This document shows positions 1 to 8,128 of a DNA stretch of 64,000 nt, in pieces. The stretch is from Flavobacteriales bacterium (lineage in GTDB: Bacteria; Bacteroidota; Bacteroidia; Flavobacteriales_D; Crocinitomicaceae), in contig CANFJL010000012.1 of assembly GCA_947447525.1 (NCBI GenBank), positions 1 through 64,000 on the forward strand. The letters are read 5' to 3'. A program made the position numbers and the translations under genes. The notes beneath the pieces are model-generated. The model ran no database searches and had not been told where the DNA came from. It saw only the letters and a program-made list of their open reading frames with translations. Within the stretch, counting starts at the first letter, position 1. Every line of letters begins with the position of its first letter.

Positions 1-119
1 GCTGTTTCCTTATTCCTCAATATTTCAATGAACTCTTTATTGCCATCATTAACCTATTCCTAAATTAACAACTCATTAAATCCACATTAATTTATGACGC
101 TTTCGTCAATTGCGGGGTG
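1..119 (-). other. Putative rRNA operon leader (minus strand)
   Basis: No open frame of note lies here. Read on the minus strand, the stretch downstream of the promoter at 120-149 contains a small hairpin (TGACG-AAAG-CGTCA, about 96-109) and then a segment at 18-35 reading GAGTTCATTGAAATATTG. That segment resembles the conserved GTTC-TTTGA-ATATTG leader found upstream of 16S rRNA in many Bacteroidota. The rRNA itself would start left of the window, so this is an inference from leader resemblance and promoter quality, not from seeing 16S sequence. Confidence 0.5.
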
Positions 120-149
120 CAAAGATACATACTCTTTTTGTTTTAGCAA
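120..149 (-). promoter_or_regulatory. Bacteroidota-type promoter, minus strand
   Basis: On the minus strand TTG (147-149) is followed by exactly 19 nt and TATCTTTG (120-127), a full match to the Bacteroidota primary sigma consensus (TTG, 17-23 nt, TAnnTTTG). It is the best-formed promoter in the window and drives transcription toward the left edge. No feature was seen between this promoter and the sigma-factor gene at 266. Confidence 0.75.
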
Positions 150-265
150 TCTTTTTTTGGAAAAAATTTTTGAAAACAGTTTCTAATACCCGAAAACTAA
201 AGAAAGGTTACGATTTATTGAAAATTTATGGAATATTTTTACAACTTGCATCTAGATAATAATAT

Positions 266-859
266 ATGTTAAACTTTAAGTCAAGTCATACAAAATTAAA
301 AGGCCTCACAGATGCTGAATTAATTTTCGCCTATAAAGCGAAGGGTGATAATAAATGTCTTGAAGTTTTTTACGATCGCTATGCCTTCCTAGTTTATGGT
401 GTTTGCATGAAATATTTAAAGCGAACCGAAGATGCTGAAGATCTAACACTTATGATCTTTACAGCATTAGGAGAGAAAATCAAAAAACATGAAATTCAAT
501 TTTTTAAATCTTGGCTTCATGTACTCGTTAGAAATGAATGCCTGATGAAGTTAAGGAAAAATTCATTTAATAATATAGCATTTGAAGATACTTTATTGGA
601 CAGTGAAATGTTAAATGAAACTGATTCCATATCTGAAAAAGAAATTTTAGAGCTTTCTATAAATGATTTAAATGCTTGCATTAATAAATTACAAATACAT
701 CAAAAAAATTGCATTCAGAAGTTTTATTTAGACAAGAAAAGCTATCAAGAAATTTCATTTGAAGAAAATATGACGCTTAATGAAGTGAAAAGCCATCTTC
801 AAAATGGTAAAAGAAATTTAAAAATACTCATGACTAATCCAAATAAAAATGCTCAATAA
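266..859 (+). CDS. ECF-type RNA polymerase sigma-70 family sigma factor
   Basis: This 197-residue protein has the size and layout of an extracytoplasmic-function sigma factor. Sigma region 2 spans about residues 30-100 (the stretch around YLKRTEDAEDLT and the SWLHVLVRNECL core-binding/-10 helix). Region 4 spans about 130-185 (INKLQIHQKNCIQKF, then the helix-turn-helix YQEIS...EVKSHL and GKRNLK). It would direct RNA polymerase to alternative promoters. Its last 11 nt overlap the next gene, which encodes a single-pass membrane protein; that is the usual place for an anti-sigma factor, although the partner shows no recognisable anti-sigma domain. The target genes cannot be read from the sequence. 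The family assignment is firm and the specific role is unknown. Confidence 0.88.
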   Translation: MLNFKSSHTKLKGLTDAELIFAYKAKGDNKCLEVFYDRYAFLVYGVCMKYLKRTEDAEDLTLMIFTALGEKIKKHEIQFFKSWLHVLVRNECLMKLRKNSFNNIAFEDTLLDSEMLNETDSISEKEILELSINDLNACINKLQIHQKNCIQKFYLDKKSYQEISFEENMTLNEVKSHLQNGKRNLKILMTNPNKNAQ

Positions 860-1868
860 AGAAAGTATAGGTAACTATATTAAAGGTGATGCTAAAGTGC
901 GCAATAAGATGGAACGTGCCTCCATTGACGATAGTTTTGAATCAGAAGCACTTGATGGATGGACGCTAGAAGGTGCTGATCTGAATGCGATTGATTCTAT
1001 AAAGAAAAAGCTATACCCCAAAAAATTTGGAGCAATATCATTCAGTATAGTTTTTATTGTGTTTGTAATAACATCTCTATTTGTTATCTCTCGGAATCAA
1101 CAAGATGTTACATCTGATCTTCTAACTAAAAACAATAAGAGCCACTTTCAAGCTAAGAACAATCTTAATAAGCATCAGGAAAAATTAAATATCGCCAATC
1201 AACTTACAGAGCCTAAACAAATAAAAAAAGATTTTCGCGCTCAAAGAAAAATTAATTTAGCGGTTTCTTCTGATAATAATCTTAATAAGCCTGAAGAAAC
1301 CAGCATCGAGAGACTACCAGTAAAGGAAATTGAGCCAATTAAAACCGAATTCAAGCCTGCCAATAAGGCAAAAGAGACCTATATATTAGATTTTAAAGTT
1401 TTGGATTACCGCTATTATAGGAGTAAGCCAATAGATAAAAAAATTGATGTATTGAATGGGACGCCAGCGGATCAAGAAAATAAATACACGAATGAGGTCG
1501 AACCGAAATATGCAGTTGAAGTTAGTTATTTTAATTTTCTTGAGAAGTCGCTGCACTATTTTGAAAAGAAAAAATACATTGAAGCTGCCTCACGATTTAA
1601 AGAAATACTGCAAACCTATCCAGATGATGTAAATGCCTTGTTTTATGGCGCGCTTTGCAACTACAACTCAGGTGAATTTTTAGAAGCGGAAAAATTATTA
1701 CTTCGCCTTGAAATTAATAAGTTCACTAATTTCAAAGAGGAAAGTCAATGGTATCTATGTTTGACTTATAAATCATTAGAAAGAAAATCCCTTTATTCTA
1801 AATTAAAGGAGCAAATTATTCTAGAGAATGGATTCTATTCGAAAAAGGCGCGTGACTTAAAAGACTAA
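849..1868 (+). CDS. Single-pass membrane protein with C-terminal TPR region
   Basis: The 339-residue product has a cytoplasmic N-terminus containing the motif EALDGWTLEGADL (about 33-45), a single transmembrane segment at about 61-81, a Lys/Asn-rich linker, and a C-terminal region (about 225-310) with tetratricopeptide-like helices (HYFEKKKYIEAASRFKEIL; NALFYGALCNYNSGEFLEAE). The gene overlaps the upstream sigma gene by 11 nt, so the two are probably co-translated. By position it may hold or sense for the sigma factor, with the TPR part outside the cytoplasm; this is inference. It ends in a 4-nt overlap with the convergent cytochrome gene. Confidence 0.7.
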   Translation: MLNKESIGNYIKGDAKVRNKMERASIDDSFESEALDGWTLEGADLNAIDSIKKKLYPKKFGAISFSIVFIVFVITSLFVISRNQQDVTSDLLTKNNKSHFQAKNNLNKHQEKLNIANQLTEPKQIKKDFRAQRKINLAVSSDNNLNKPEETSIERLPVKEIEPIKTEFKPANKAKETYILDFKVLDYRYYRSKPIDKKIDVLNGTPADQENKYTNEVEPKYAVEVSYFNFLEKSLHYFEKKKYIEAASRFKEILQTYPDDVNALFYGALCNYNSGEFLEAEKLLLRLEINKFTNFKEESQWYLCLTYKSLERKSLYSKLKEQIILENGFYSKKARDLKD

Positions 1869-2224
1869 TTATTCAATTTTCCTTGACTGATCCAACATTG
1901 AACAAAATGAATGACTGAATCAGGTAATGCAGGACCTCCTTGAGGCATTAAATGATAAGATTGCCCGTGCATCGAACCAATCACAGGTGTTGCATTACTA
2001 GAAATATTAGTGTGATTGGTCAAAGTATATGGCGTACTATTCCCTACATCATGACATCCTGTACAATTTTGCTGAATGATTGGAAGTACTACCTGACTAA
2101 AGGAAACTGTATCTATACAATTAGGATCAACTATTGACTGAACTTTATCTTTTCTACAAGAGCTCAACGAAATGAAAATAGAAGCGCAAAGGAAAACCAA
2201 GATAAGAATTTTATTATTTTTCAT
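1865..2224 (-). CDS. Small c-type cytochrome lipoprotein
   Basis: The 119-residue protein begins with a lipoprotein signal (hydrophobic 5-20, lipobox ending at Cys23 in SLSSC). It carries one haem c attachment motif, C54-T-G-C57-H58, and a Met93 in HLMPQGG that is a plausible distal ligand. It is expected to sit as a lipid-anchored electron-transfer protein in the periplasm or on the outer membrane. It is the last gene of a tight minus-strand operon after the DUF5777, YceI and small membrane protein genes, and its start overlaps the preceding stop by 4 nt. The redox partner is not evident. Family assignment is good; the physiological role is open. Confidence 0.82.
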   Translation of the reverse strand: MKNNKILILVFLCASIFISLSSCRKDKVQSIVDPNCIDTVSFSQVVLPIIQQNCTGCHDVGNSTPYTLTNHTNISSNATPVIGSMHGQSYHLMPQGGPALPDSVIHFVQCWISQGKLNN

Positions 2225-2586
2225 TTTTTAAATAGTAAAGGGTGAAGTGAAAGCCAAAATAAGGGTACTATAAAATGTAATGGAATGGCAAATGCAGGAA
2301 AAAAATCTTCAAACTCATGATATATTCGAGCTTGAATTGGAAATATTATACTTAATAAAGCAATAACTACAAGTGTTAAGTTAAAAATCAACATAGTTTT
2401 CTTTGTTTTGCAAAAAGCAGATAACCAAGTGATACTAAAGGATAGAAATACCATCATTGACAGCAATCTCCACAAAGGCATTACTTCTGAAAAATCAAAT
2501 AAATAAACCTGATATATTTTGAAATAAATAGAAGAAAATATCACAGAAATTAAACTCAGTAAGAAAGCAAAATTTAATTTCGACAT
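2221..2586 (-). CDS. Small multi-pass membrane protein, unknown function
   Basis: The 121-residue protein has about four hydrophobic segments (near 6-26, 38-58, 66-88 and 98-116) with short loops and no recognised motif. It lies between the YceI and cytochrome c genes with spacing of 4 nt on one side and a 4-nt overlap on the other, so it belongs to the same transcript. Its length and topology suggest an inner-membrane accessory protein, possibly for the lipoprotein cytochrome or for haem or quinone chemistry, but the sequence does not show this. I do not recognise the family. Confidence 0.65.
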   Translation of the reverse strand: MSKLNFAFLLSLISVIFSSIYFKIYQVYLFDFSEVMPLWRLLSMMVFLSFSITWLSAFCKTKKTMLIFNLTLVVIALLSIIFPIQARIYHEFEDFFPAFAIPLHFIVPLFWLSLHPLLFKK

Positions 2587-2590
2587 ACTT

Positions 2591-3130
2591 CTATTTTTGT
2601 TCGGCAGGAATAGAATAAATGATTTTCATTTTAGCCGGTACCACATCACTTTTATGTCCAACTTTAAATTCTAAACGGTCTACATAGAAGGTTCCTTTAA
2701 ATACAAGTTTTTTTCCTTCTTTTGACTTCATAGCAGGGATTACATATTCCTTTGTAATACCTTTCATGGTAATATTTCCTGTTATTTGATAAGTGGAGCC
2801 CACTTTTTCAACTTTAGTAGATTTAAATTTAATCGTTGGATATTTAGCTTCGTCAAACCACTCATCAATTTGAGCTTTCTTATTCATCATTCCGTTGCCC
2901 GTATTGATTGATGCCACTTCAATAGAAAGATTGAATTTAGAATCTGCAAGGTTTGCATCATCAAAAGCAATAGTGCCATCCAATTTTTTGAAAGATCCAG
3001 AAGGGTCTTTACTTTTAAACTCAATGGAATGACCTTCAATTACTTCAAAATTATCGATTGGAGCAAAGGTCATAGCTGCTGAAGCAAATAAGATGCTCCC
3101 AAACATTAAATAAGAGATTTTTGTTTTCAT
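2591..3130 (-). CDS. YceI family periplasmic protein
   Basis: The 179-residue protein has a signal peptide (about 1-23) and the lipocalin-like YceI pattern: HSIEFKSKDPSG, then SKFNLSIEVASINTGN, then KKAQIDEWFDEAKYPTIKFKS, then YQITGNITMKGITKEY. YceI proteins are beta-barrels that bind polyisoprenoid or related amphiphilic lipids in the periplasm. The gene starts 2 nt after the DUF5777 gene ends and precedes a small membrane protein and a lipoprotein cytochrome. This arrangement, YceI with DUF5777 and a c-type cytochrome, is one I associate with Flavobacteriia. The ligand cannot be deduced. Confidence 0.9.
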   Translation of the reverse strand: MKTKISYLMFGSILFASAAMTFAPIDNFEVIEGHSIEFKSKDPSGSFKKLDGTIAFDDANLADSKFNLSIEVASINTGNGMMNKKAQIDEWFDEAKYPTIKFKSTKVEKVGSTYQITGNITMKGITKEYVIPAMKSKEGKKLVFKGTFYVDRLEFKVGHKSDVVPAKMKIIYSIPAEQK

Positions 3131-3132
3131 AA

Positions 3133-4032
3133 TTATTCTTTTGTGAATTTTCTACCAACACAAAAACCAAGCCGAAATTGACCTAGAGACAATTTTTGTG
3201 TGGTGTAAGGTATAAACTGTAACTCTCCAATTCCGCTTGAATTGGTAATATTAATGGTAAAATTATGACCAAAGGTAAACCACTCTAATGCGATTGCCAT
3301 ACTATTGGTATATCCTTGACGCATATTTTCTGAGCTAAATGCATGATAAAACTCACCAAGTATCGCAAATCGAGATGAAATCCGATAACGAATAGCTCCT
3401 CCCAATGCGAACAATTCATTATAATCATTTGCAGCTACATAATTTCGATGAACAAAAGTTGGCATGACAGAAAGGCTTAATTTGTCATTAAATCTTCTTG
3501 CAATGTTAATTTGTGTGACGTAGGAAAATCGATGTGACACTTTAGGAAAATGAGAAACAAGACTTTGGTCAGAGCTTGCAGTCATATAGGTAAATCCACC
3601 TGTACCCACAACCGTCATGGTGATTGGAGACACTCCCTTTTTTTGTTTCAAAACATTGTATTTTGCAAAGCCATCAAGTAAAGATCTATAAGGACTTCCT
3701 GTTCCTTTACATCTACCAAAACCTACCATGAATTTTTCAGTTACACCATACTCTAATGCAATGCGCATATCAGTTAGATTATCAAAACCAAACATGGTTT
3801 GTACACCACCATTAGTTCCTGCAATGTCACCAAACTTGTGTTCAATCCTGAATTCCCATGTTTTTTTAGGTAGCATTTCGACAGAATGTCCATTAATTAC
3901 ACGTGTGCCAGTAAAGGTGTAATCCAATTCCTCTTCCTCTTCAGACACAACAGGTTCGTCTTGTGAAAAACTAAAATGAGCCAAGAAAATAAAACTTAAG
4001 GCATAAAAATAGGTGTAATACTTCATCTTCAT
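3133..4032 (-). CDS. DUF5777 family beta-barrel protein
   Basis: This 299-residue secreted protein has a signal peptide (about 1-23), an acidic patch (EEEEEL), and the sequence TGTRVINGHSVEMLPKKTWE followed by alternating hydrophobic strands ending in an aromatic-rich C-terminus, as expected for an outer-membrane beta-barrel. The pattern matches the Bacteroidota DUF5777 family, whose function is not established. It is the first gene of the operon running down to the cytochrome at 1865. The upstream region (4033-4135) separates it from the divergent folate gene; no clear TAnnTTTG box was found for it there. Confidence 0.8.
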   Translation of the reverse strand: MKMKYYTYFYALSFIFLAHFSFSQDEPVVSEEEEELDYTFTGTRVINGHSVEMLPKKTWEFRIEHKFGDIAGTNGGVQTMFGFDNLTDMRIALEYGVTEKFMVGFGRCKGTGSPYRSLLDGFAKYNVLKQKKGVSPITMTVVGTGGFTYMTASSDQSLVSHFPKVSHRFSYVTQINIARRFNDKLSLSVMPTFVHRNYVAANDYNELFALGGAIRYRISSRFAILGEFYHAFSSENMRQGYTNSMAIALEWFTFGHNFTINITNSSGIGELQFIPYTTQKLSLGQFRLGFCVGRKFTKE

Positions 4033-4123
4033 ATTTTATATAAGATGGTAAAATTAAATATAAAGTTGGTTTGAAAAATATAATTTATGTTTTTGTGATT
4101 AAAATAGATTCAATCCAAATAAG

Positions 4124-4131
4124 TACCTTTG
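4124..4131 (+). promoter_or_regulatory. -7 box of a predicted leaderless promoter (folate gene)
   Basis: TACCTTTG matches TAnnTTTG and ends 4 nt before the ATG at 4136. No TTG was found at the -33 distance. With the usual position of this box the first A of the ATG would be about +1, so the mRNA is predicted to be leaderless. Confidence 0.55.
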
Positions 4132-4135
4132 AAAG

Positions 4136-4702
4136 ATGAATAATAAGGTGTATTTAAGAGATTTGTATAAGAAGAAAAGAAACCTCTTAGATTCTGATAT
4201 GCTCGCTCAAATTTCAAATAATTGCGTTGAACAAATAAATCCTTTTGATTTTAATAATAAAATCGTTTCCGTCTTTTTACCTATTCAAAAATTTAATGAA
4301 ATTGACACCTCATTTATTATTCAAAAAATAATTAAAAATGGTGGGACCGTCTGTGTTTCTCGTTCTGATTTTCAAGAAAAAAAAATGGAGTTTTTTATTT
4401 ATGAAGGACCTGCTCAAATCAAAGAAAATAAATTTGGGATTCCAGAGCCTAGCTATGGAAACAGTTGCGATATTCTGAAAATAGATTATGTGTTTGTTCC
4501 TCTTTTGTGTTTTGATGAAGCAGGAAATCGGGTGGGTTATGGTCAAGGATTTTATGATAAATTTCTATCCTCTTGCAGCGATAATTGCAGCAAAATTGGA
4601 CTCTCGCACTTTGAGCCTGTAATGAAAATTGACGATTGCAATGACATGGATGTAAAACTAGACTTTTGCATTACCCCAAATAAGACATATGCCTTCAGAT
4701 AA
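4136..4702 (+). CDS. 5-formyltetrahydrofolate cyclo-ligase
   Basis: The 188-residue enzyme converts 5-formyl-THF to 5,10-methenyl-THF using ATP, returning the formylated folate to one-carbon metabolism. The N-terminal K/R-rich helix (LRDLYKKKRNLL), the FGIPEP segment (about 100-105) and the ATP/substrate loop NRVGYGQGFYDKFL (about 131-144) are the family signatures, and the length is normal. The ATG at 4136 is needed to keep the N-terminal helix, as the next Met is residue 22. A small membrane-protein frame overlaps its last 14 nt. It is known as MTHFS or Fau/YgfA in other organisms. Confidence 0.93.
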   Translation: MNNKVYLRDLYKKKRNLLDSDMLAQISNNCVEQINPFDFNNKIVSVFLPIQKFNEIDTSFIIQKIIKNGGTVCVSRSDFQEKKMEFFIYEGPAQIKENKFGIPEPSYGNSCDILKIDYVFVPLLCFDEAGNRVGYGQGFYDKFLSSCSDNCSKIGLSHFEPVMKIDDCNDMDVKLDFCITPNKTYAFR

Positions 4703-4862
4703 AAAAAATCAAGGGCGTTATCACTTATTGATTATATTTTTGATTCCTATTAATCTGGTAAGTTTTTTCTTATCAGAAAATATCATAATTGCTATTATTA
4801 CCTTATCACTTTCTATTGTGATTGCCTATTTTGTGCTTTATCATCCAAATAGAAAAGCGTAA
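4689..4862 (+). CDS. Small two-helix membrane protein (57 aa)
   Basis: A short frame starts at an ATG inside the 3' end of the folate gene (14-nt overlap, different frame) and ends in TAA at 4860-4862. The predicted peptide begins MPSDKKNQGRYH and is followed by two hydrophobic stretches (about 13-28 and 34-51) and a basic tail (HPNRKA). The charged N-terminus, the clean hydrophobic segments and the translational coupling favour a real gene. No family is recognised. It ends 8 nt before the convergent neighbour. Confidence 0.5.
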   Translation: MPSDKKNQGRYHLLIIFLIPINLVSFFLSENIIIAIITLSLSIVIAYFVLYHPNRKA

Positions 4863-4870
4863 TCAATTAT

Positions 4871-5230
4871 CTATTGTAAATAATTGTTGTAGAAATCCAT
4901 TAAGGTATAAGTCCTGTTGTCGATAACTACATTTTGGATTTGATTCGCTCCAAGAAAACGCATAATAATTTTCCTATTCTCTTGCGTATTTTCAATCATG
5001 CTGATTTTGGCAATCTTGGTTGTTTCAGAAAAATCAACTGTGAAATAATTTAAATAATATTTTGCATATTGATCAACAGCCTCTTTTTTTGAATCAACGG
5101 GTAGTTTAAATTCAAATTTTCCTATTTCTTTGTGCTTAAAAAAAATCAGTTTATTATCAATAGTTGCTTCTTGAGACAACAAAACTAATGAAGTAAAGGT
5201 GAAGAATAAAAGTGAAAATATAGTTTTCAT
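4871..5230 (-). CDS. Small secreted protein, unknown function
   Basis: The 119-residue product has a signal peptide (about 1-19, cleavage after LLSQ) and a compact soluble remainder with alternating basic and hydrophobic stretches (NKLIFFKHKEIGKFEFKLP; TKIAKISMIENTQENRKIIM). No domain is recognised and no Cys is present in the mature part. It is transcribed divergently from rnhB, only 48 nt away, and converges on the small membrane protein at 4862. It is probably periplasmic; the function is unknown. Confidence 0.65.
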   Translation of the reverse strand: MKTIFSLLFFTFTSLVLLSQEATIDNKLIFFKHKEIGKFEFKLPVDSKKEAVDQYAKYYLNYFTVDFSETTKIAKISMIENTQENRKIIMRFLGANQIQNVVIDNRTYTLMDFYNNYLQ

Positions 5231-5278
5231 AAAAATAGATTTTAGCTAATATAATTATAAATATAGAAATTGGTTACT

Positions 5279-5869
5279 ATGAATTCCCTTTTATTTTGTT
5301 TAAATGAAAATTTATTAGAAGCAGGCTGCGATGAGGCAGGTAGAGGATGTCTAGCTGGGCCGGTAGTGGCTGCTGCAGTCATTTTGAAGAATCCAATTGA
5401 AGGTTTAATGGATTCTAAAAAATTAAATGAAAAACAGAGACTTTCTTTAAGAATGCGAATAGAAAAAGAGGCCTTATCTTTTGCAGTTGCCCTAGTATCA
5501 CCAAGAAGAATTGAAGAAATAAATATTCTTAATGCCAGCATTGAAGCAATGCAAATCGCTTTAAGTGAATTAAAAACACAGCCGGAATTTATCCTTATAG
5601 ATGGGAATAGATTCAAACCTTATGAAAATATTCCTCATACCTGCGTGATTAAAGGAGATGATAAATTTCAATCGATTGCTGCAGCATCAATTCTAGCAAA
5701 GACATTCAGAGATGAAATTATGCTTGGATTACATAATGAATTTCCTGAATACCAATGGAAGCAAAATAAAGGATATCCAACGATTGCCCATCGCTCGGCT
5801 ATTGAAGAACATGGCGCTTGCATTCATCATCGCCAAACCTTTCAATTGTTATCGAATAAACCCAAATAA
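5279..5869 (+). CDS. rnhB: Ribonuclease HII
   Basis: The 196-residue enzyme cleaves the RNA strand of RNA-DNA hybrids and incises at single embedded ribonucleotides. The acidic active site is complete: D18 and E19 in GCDEAGRG, D109 in LIDGN and D127 in KGDDKFQS. The DSKKL motif (45-49) and AAASILAKTFRD (about 134-145) are also diagnostic. An upstream TTG at 5270 is in frame, but the ATG at 5279 gives the usual RNase HII N-terminus and is chosen here. The length is normal. A gap of about 95 nt follows before the next gene. Confidence 0.95.
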   Translation: MNSLLFCLNENLLEAGCDEAGRGCLAGPVVAAAVILKNPIEGLMDSKKLNEKQRLSLRMRIEKEALSFAVALVSPRRIEEINILNASIEAMQIALSELKTQPEFILIDGNRFKPYENIPHTCVIKGDDKFQSIAAASILAKTFRDEIMLGLHNEFPEYQWKQNKGYPTIAHRSAIEEHGACIHHRQTFQLLSNKPK

Positions 5870-5939
5870 TGTATTTAAAGTAAACAATTTGATGTTCATT
5901 TATTCTTAACTTACAGAGAGAATGGAGCTGATTTGGAGG

Positions 5940-5947
5940 TAATTTTG
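5940..5947 (+). promoter_or_regulatory. -7 box upstream of the 720-aa protein
   Basis: TAATTTTG matches TAnnTTTG and lies 16 nt before the ATG at 5964. A GGAGGT sequence directly precedes and shares a base with it, but it sits upstream of the expected start of transcription and so is not a ribosome binding site. Confidence 0.45.
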
Positions 5948-5963
5948 CTTTAAATAAATAAAC

Positions 5964-8126
5964 ATGTTCAAGAGAATTTCTGGTGTATTAGTTTTAATCC
6001 TTTCTATGTGTTGGATCATTTATGCAGCATTAGCAGTTTTAAAACCCAGTGAAGGCAATGACTTTTTATGTTCCTTTGGAACCGAGGACAGTACTGTTCT
6101 AGCGATTCATCATGTTGATGAATTTGGTTGGGAAAACACAAGTTTCTCAACTTTAGGGAGTAATAAAGATCTTTATGCTTCCATTGCGAAAAATCTACCT
6201 CGAAACAATTCAGTATTTATAAGTCAAAACAGACCTTTAATAGTAATTGAAATTAATGAAAAATGGACCAAGGGATTAGTAGCTACTTTATTAAAAAAAG
6301 GAATATTTCCATTTGAAATGACTGGATTAAACGCATTCAAATACGGTAAATACATTGGTAATTATAGAGGTAAGCAGCTTATTATTTACAATAATGAATT
6401 GACAATTGACGCACTTAAAAATCAAGCATTTAAAACTGATCATCAAGCCAGTTTTTCAATGGTAGATTTTAGAAATGAAAAAATAGAAATATCAGACATT
6501 TATCAGAAAGAGGACGCGCAAATAAGTTATAAATGGAGTTCTTATAAAATTAAAAAGAAAAAATTAATCGATGATAGAGATGGGTTTTCTGAGGTGATAC
6601 CTAAGGCTTTTGAAAGTTATCATTTTTACGAAAAGAACTATTTAGCAGCTGAAGATCAACTATTTAAAAAATCAGTGTTGACTAAATGTATCGCAACAGG
6701 TATCGTTGAACTCAGAATAAATGGAGGAGTTGTCTACATTTTTGATTTGATAGACGGACAAAGTCCTATACAAGCCATGAATGAAAAAATGAATTTGAAT
6801 GAAGAAAATGGAAGCTTTGCTTTCTTCAAATCAATCGCTCTGATGACTGATAATATAGCGTTGAGGAAGACCGGTGGTTATGTTTCTGAATTAAATGGTT
6901 TTGCAATGGTGTCAGATGATAAAGCGATTCTTGACATAGTTTTAACTGAAATTGAAATGGGACATACCCTATCTACCAATAATGAATTATTTGATCGCTT
7001 TCATTATTATCTACCTATCAATATCTCTGAGCGATTCATTTCCAATAATAGTGCTTATTCTGTAAGCGCTTTCAACCATAAAAAAGTTCAAACTTCTGTC
7101 AAGTTAGGAGCTCAAAAAGCTGATACATCAAGCGAAGAAGAGAAAGACTACTTTACCATGAATCCTAGTAGTAACATTCTATTGTTTACAGCATTAGCAG
7201 GAAGGGGTAATTTAGTCGTATTCACTGAAAATCAAACGCTTCACGGATACAAAAACGGTATTAAAAAATGGTCGCATCCTTGTTCTAGTCCATTGAAATT
7301 AGCACCTAAAAAACTAGAGTATTCCAACGATGAAAGTGAACATATTGGATTGTTATTTGACAATAATTGTGAAATTATCGACAAGATGGGTCGGAGTATT
7401 TTGAATATTAAAGGTGAATTTGACTTAAATCCAATTCGAATTAAAAATAAAGATGCTTTTCAATATATATTAATTCATAATAAACAACTTCTTGCTTATA
7501 ATGAAAAAGGAGCTAAACTTTTTACCATCAATGAAAAAGAAGATATTGAAATGTGCGCTTCTTTTAAATTAAAGAATAAGATGTATTGTGCAGTAAAAAC
7601 TAAAACAAATTATAGCATCATCGATTTAGGTGTAAAGAAAATTATTCGTTCTACTTCAATTGCTCTGAATTCGACTAATTTCAATATTCATGAAAATGGG
7701 GATTTAACATTTATCGAAGGGAATAGCTTCTTCCTATTGCAATCAAATGGAACGAAAAAAACTATGTCAATAGATGCCGTTTGGGAACTGCAAAAAAGTT
7801 ATGTAGAGCAAAATGTTCTGAATTTCCTCTTTACAAATGGATCGCAACTTAAGCTCATAAACAATGTAGGTAAGGTTATTTGGAATAAATCAATTCCTGT
7901 AAGAGAGTTTTCAAATATTTCAACTACTAAGATTGGAAATGATATATTGATTACAATTTTTGATGGTGTCGAAAATAAAGTTTTATTTTACAATTCTAAA
8001 GGTGAAAAATTAAATTCAAATATTAAACATGCAAGTACTGAAGTTCAAGTAACTCCTTTTGGAGCATCAGGAACCTCAACAACAACACTTTTAGGAAATT
8101 TACTAATACAATATAATAGCTATTAA
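5964..8126 (+). CDS. Large membrane-anchored protein, unknown function
   Basis: The 720-residue protein starts with one hydrophobic segment (about 5-25) that acts as an uncleaved anchor or signal, followed by a large extracytoplasmic region. The first two thirds are mixed alpha/beta with no motif I recognise. The last third (about 430-710) has repeated short beta units such as ILLFTALAGRGNLVVF, HIGLLFDNNCEIID, QYILIHNKQLLAYNEKGAKLF and DILITIFDGVENKVLFYNSKG, which look like a propeller or PQQ-like blade series. It is followed after 2 nt by an OmpA-type protein, so the two probably act together at the envelope. No function is assigned. Confidence 0.7.
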   Translation: MFKRISGVLVLILSMCWIIYAALAVLKPSEGNDFLCSFGTEDSTVLAIHHVDEFGWENTSFSTLGSNKDLYASIAKNLPRNNSVFISQNRPLIVIEINEKWTKGLVATLLKKGIFPFEMTGLNAFKYGKYIGNYRGKQLIIYNNELTIDALKNQAFKTDHQASFSMVDFRNEKIEISDIYQKEDAQISYKWSSYKIKKKKLIDDRDGFSEVIPKAFESYHFYEKNYLAAEDQLFKKSVLTKCIATGIVELRINGGVVYIFDLIDGQSPIQAMNEKMNLNEENGSFAFFKSIALMTDNIALRKTGGYVSELNGFAMVSDDKAILDIVLTEIEMGHTLSTNNELFDRFHYYLPINISERFISNNSAYSVSAFNHKKVQTSVKLGAQKADTSSEEEKDYFTMNPSSNILLFTALAGRGNLVVFTENQTLHGYKNGIKKWSHPCSSPLKLAPKKLEYSNDESEHIGLLFDNNCEIIDKMGRSILNIKGEFDLNPIRIKNKDAFQYILIHNKQLLAYNEKGAKLFTINEKEDIEMCASFKLKNKMYCAVKTKTNYSIIDLGVKKIIRSTSIALNSTNFNIHENGDLTFIEGNSFFLLQSNGTKKTMSIDAVWELQKSYVEQNVLNFLFTNGSQLKLINNVGKVIWNKSIPVREFSNISTTKIGNDILITIFDGVENKVLFYNSKGEKLNSNIKHASTEVQVTPFGASGTSTTTLLGNLLIQYNSY

Positions 8127-8128
8127 TT

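Noticed and set aside
5935..5940. GGAGGT, a perfect Shine-Dalgarno-like sequence before the 5964 gene.
   Set aside because: It is 24 nt from the ATG and immediately upstream of the -7 box, so it would not be in the transcript.
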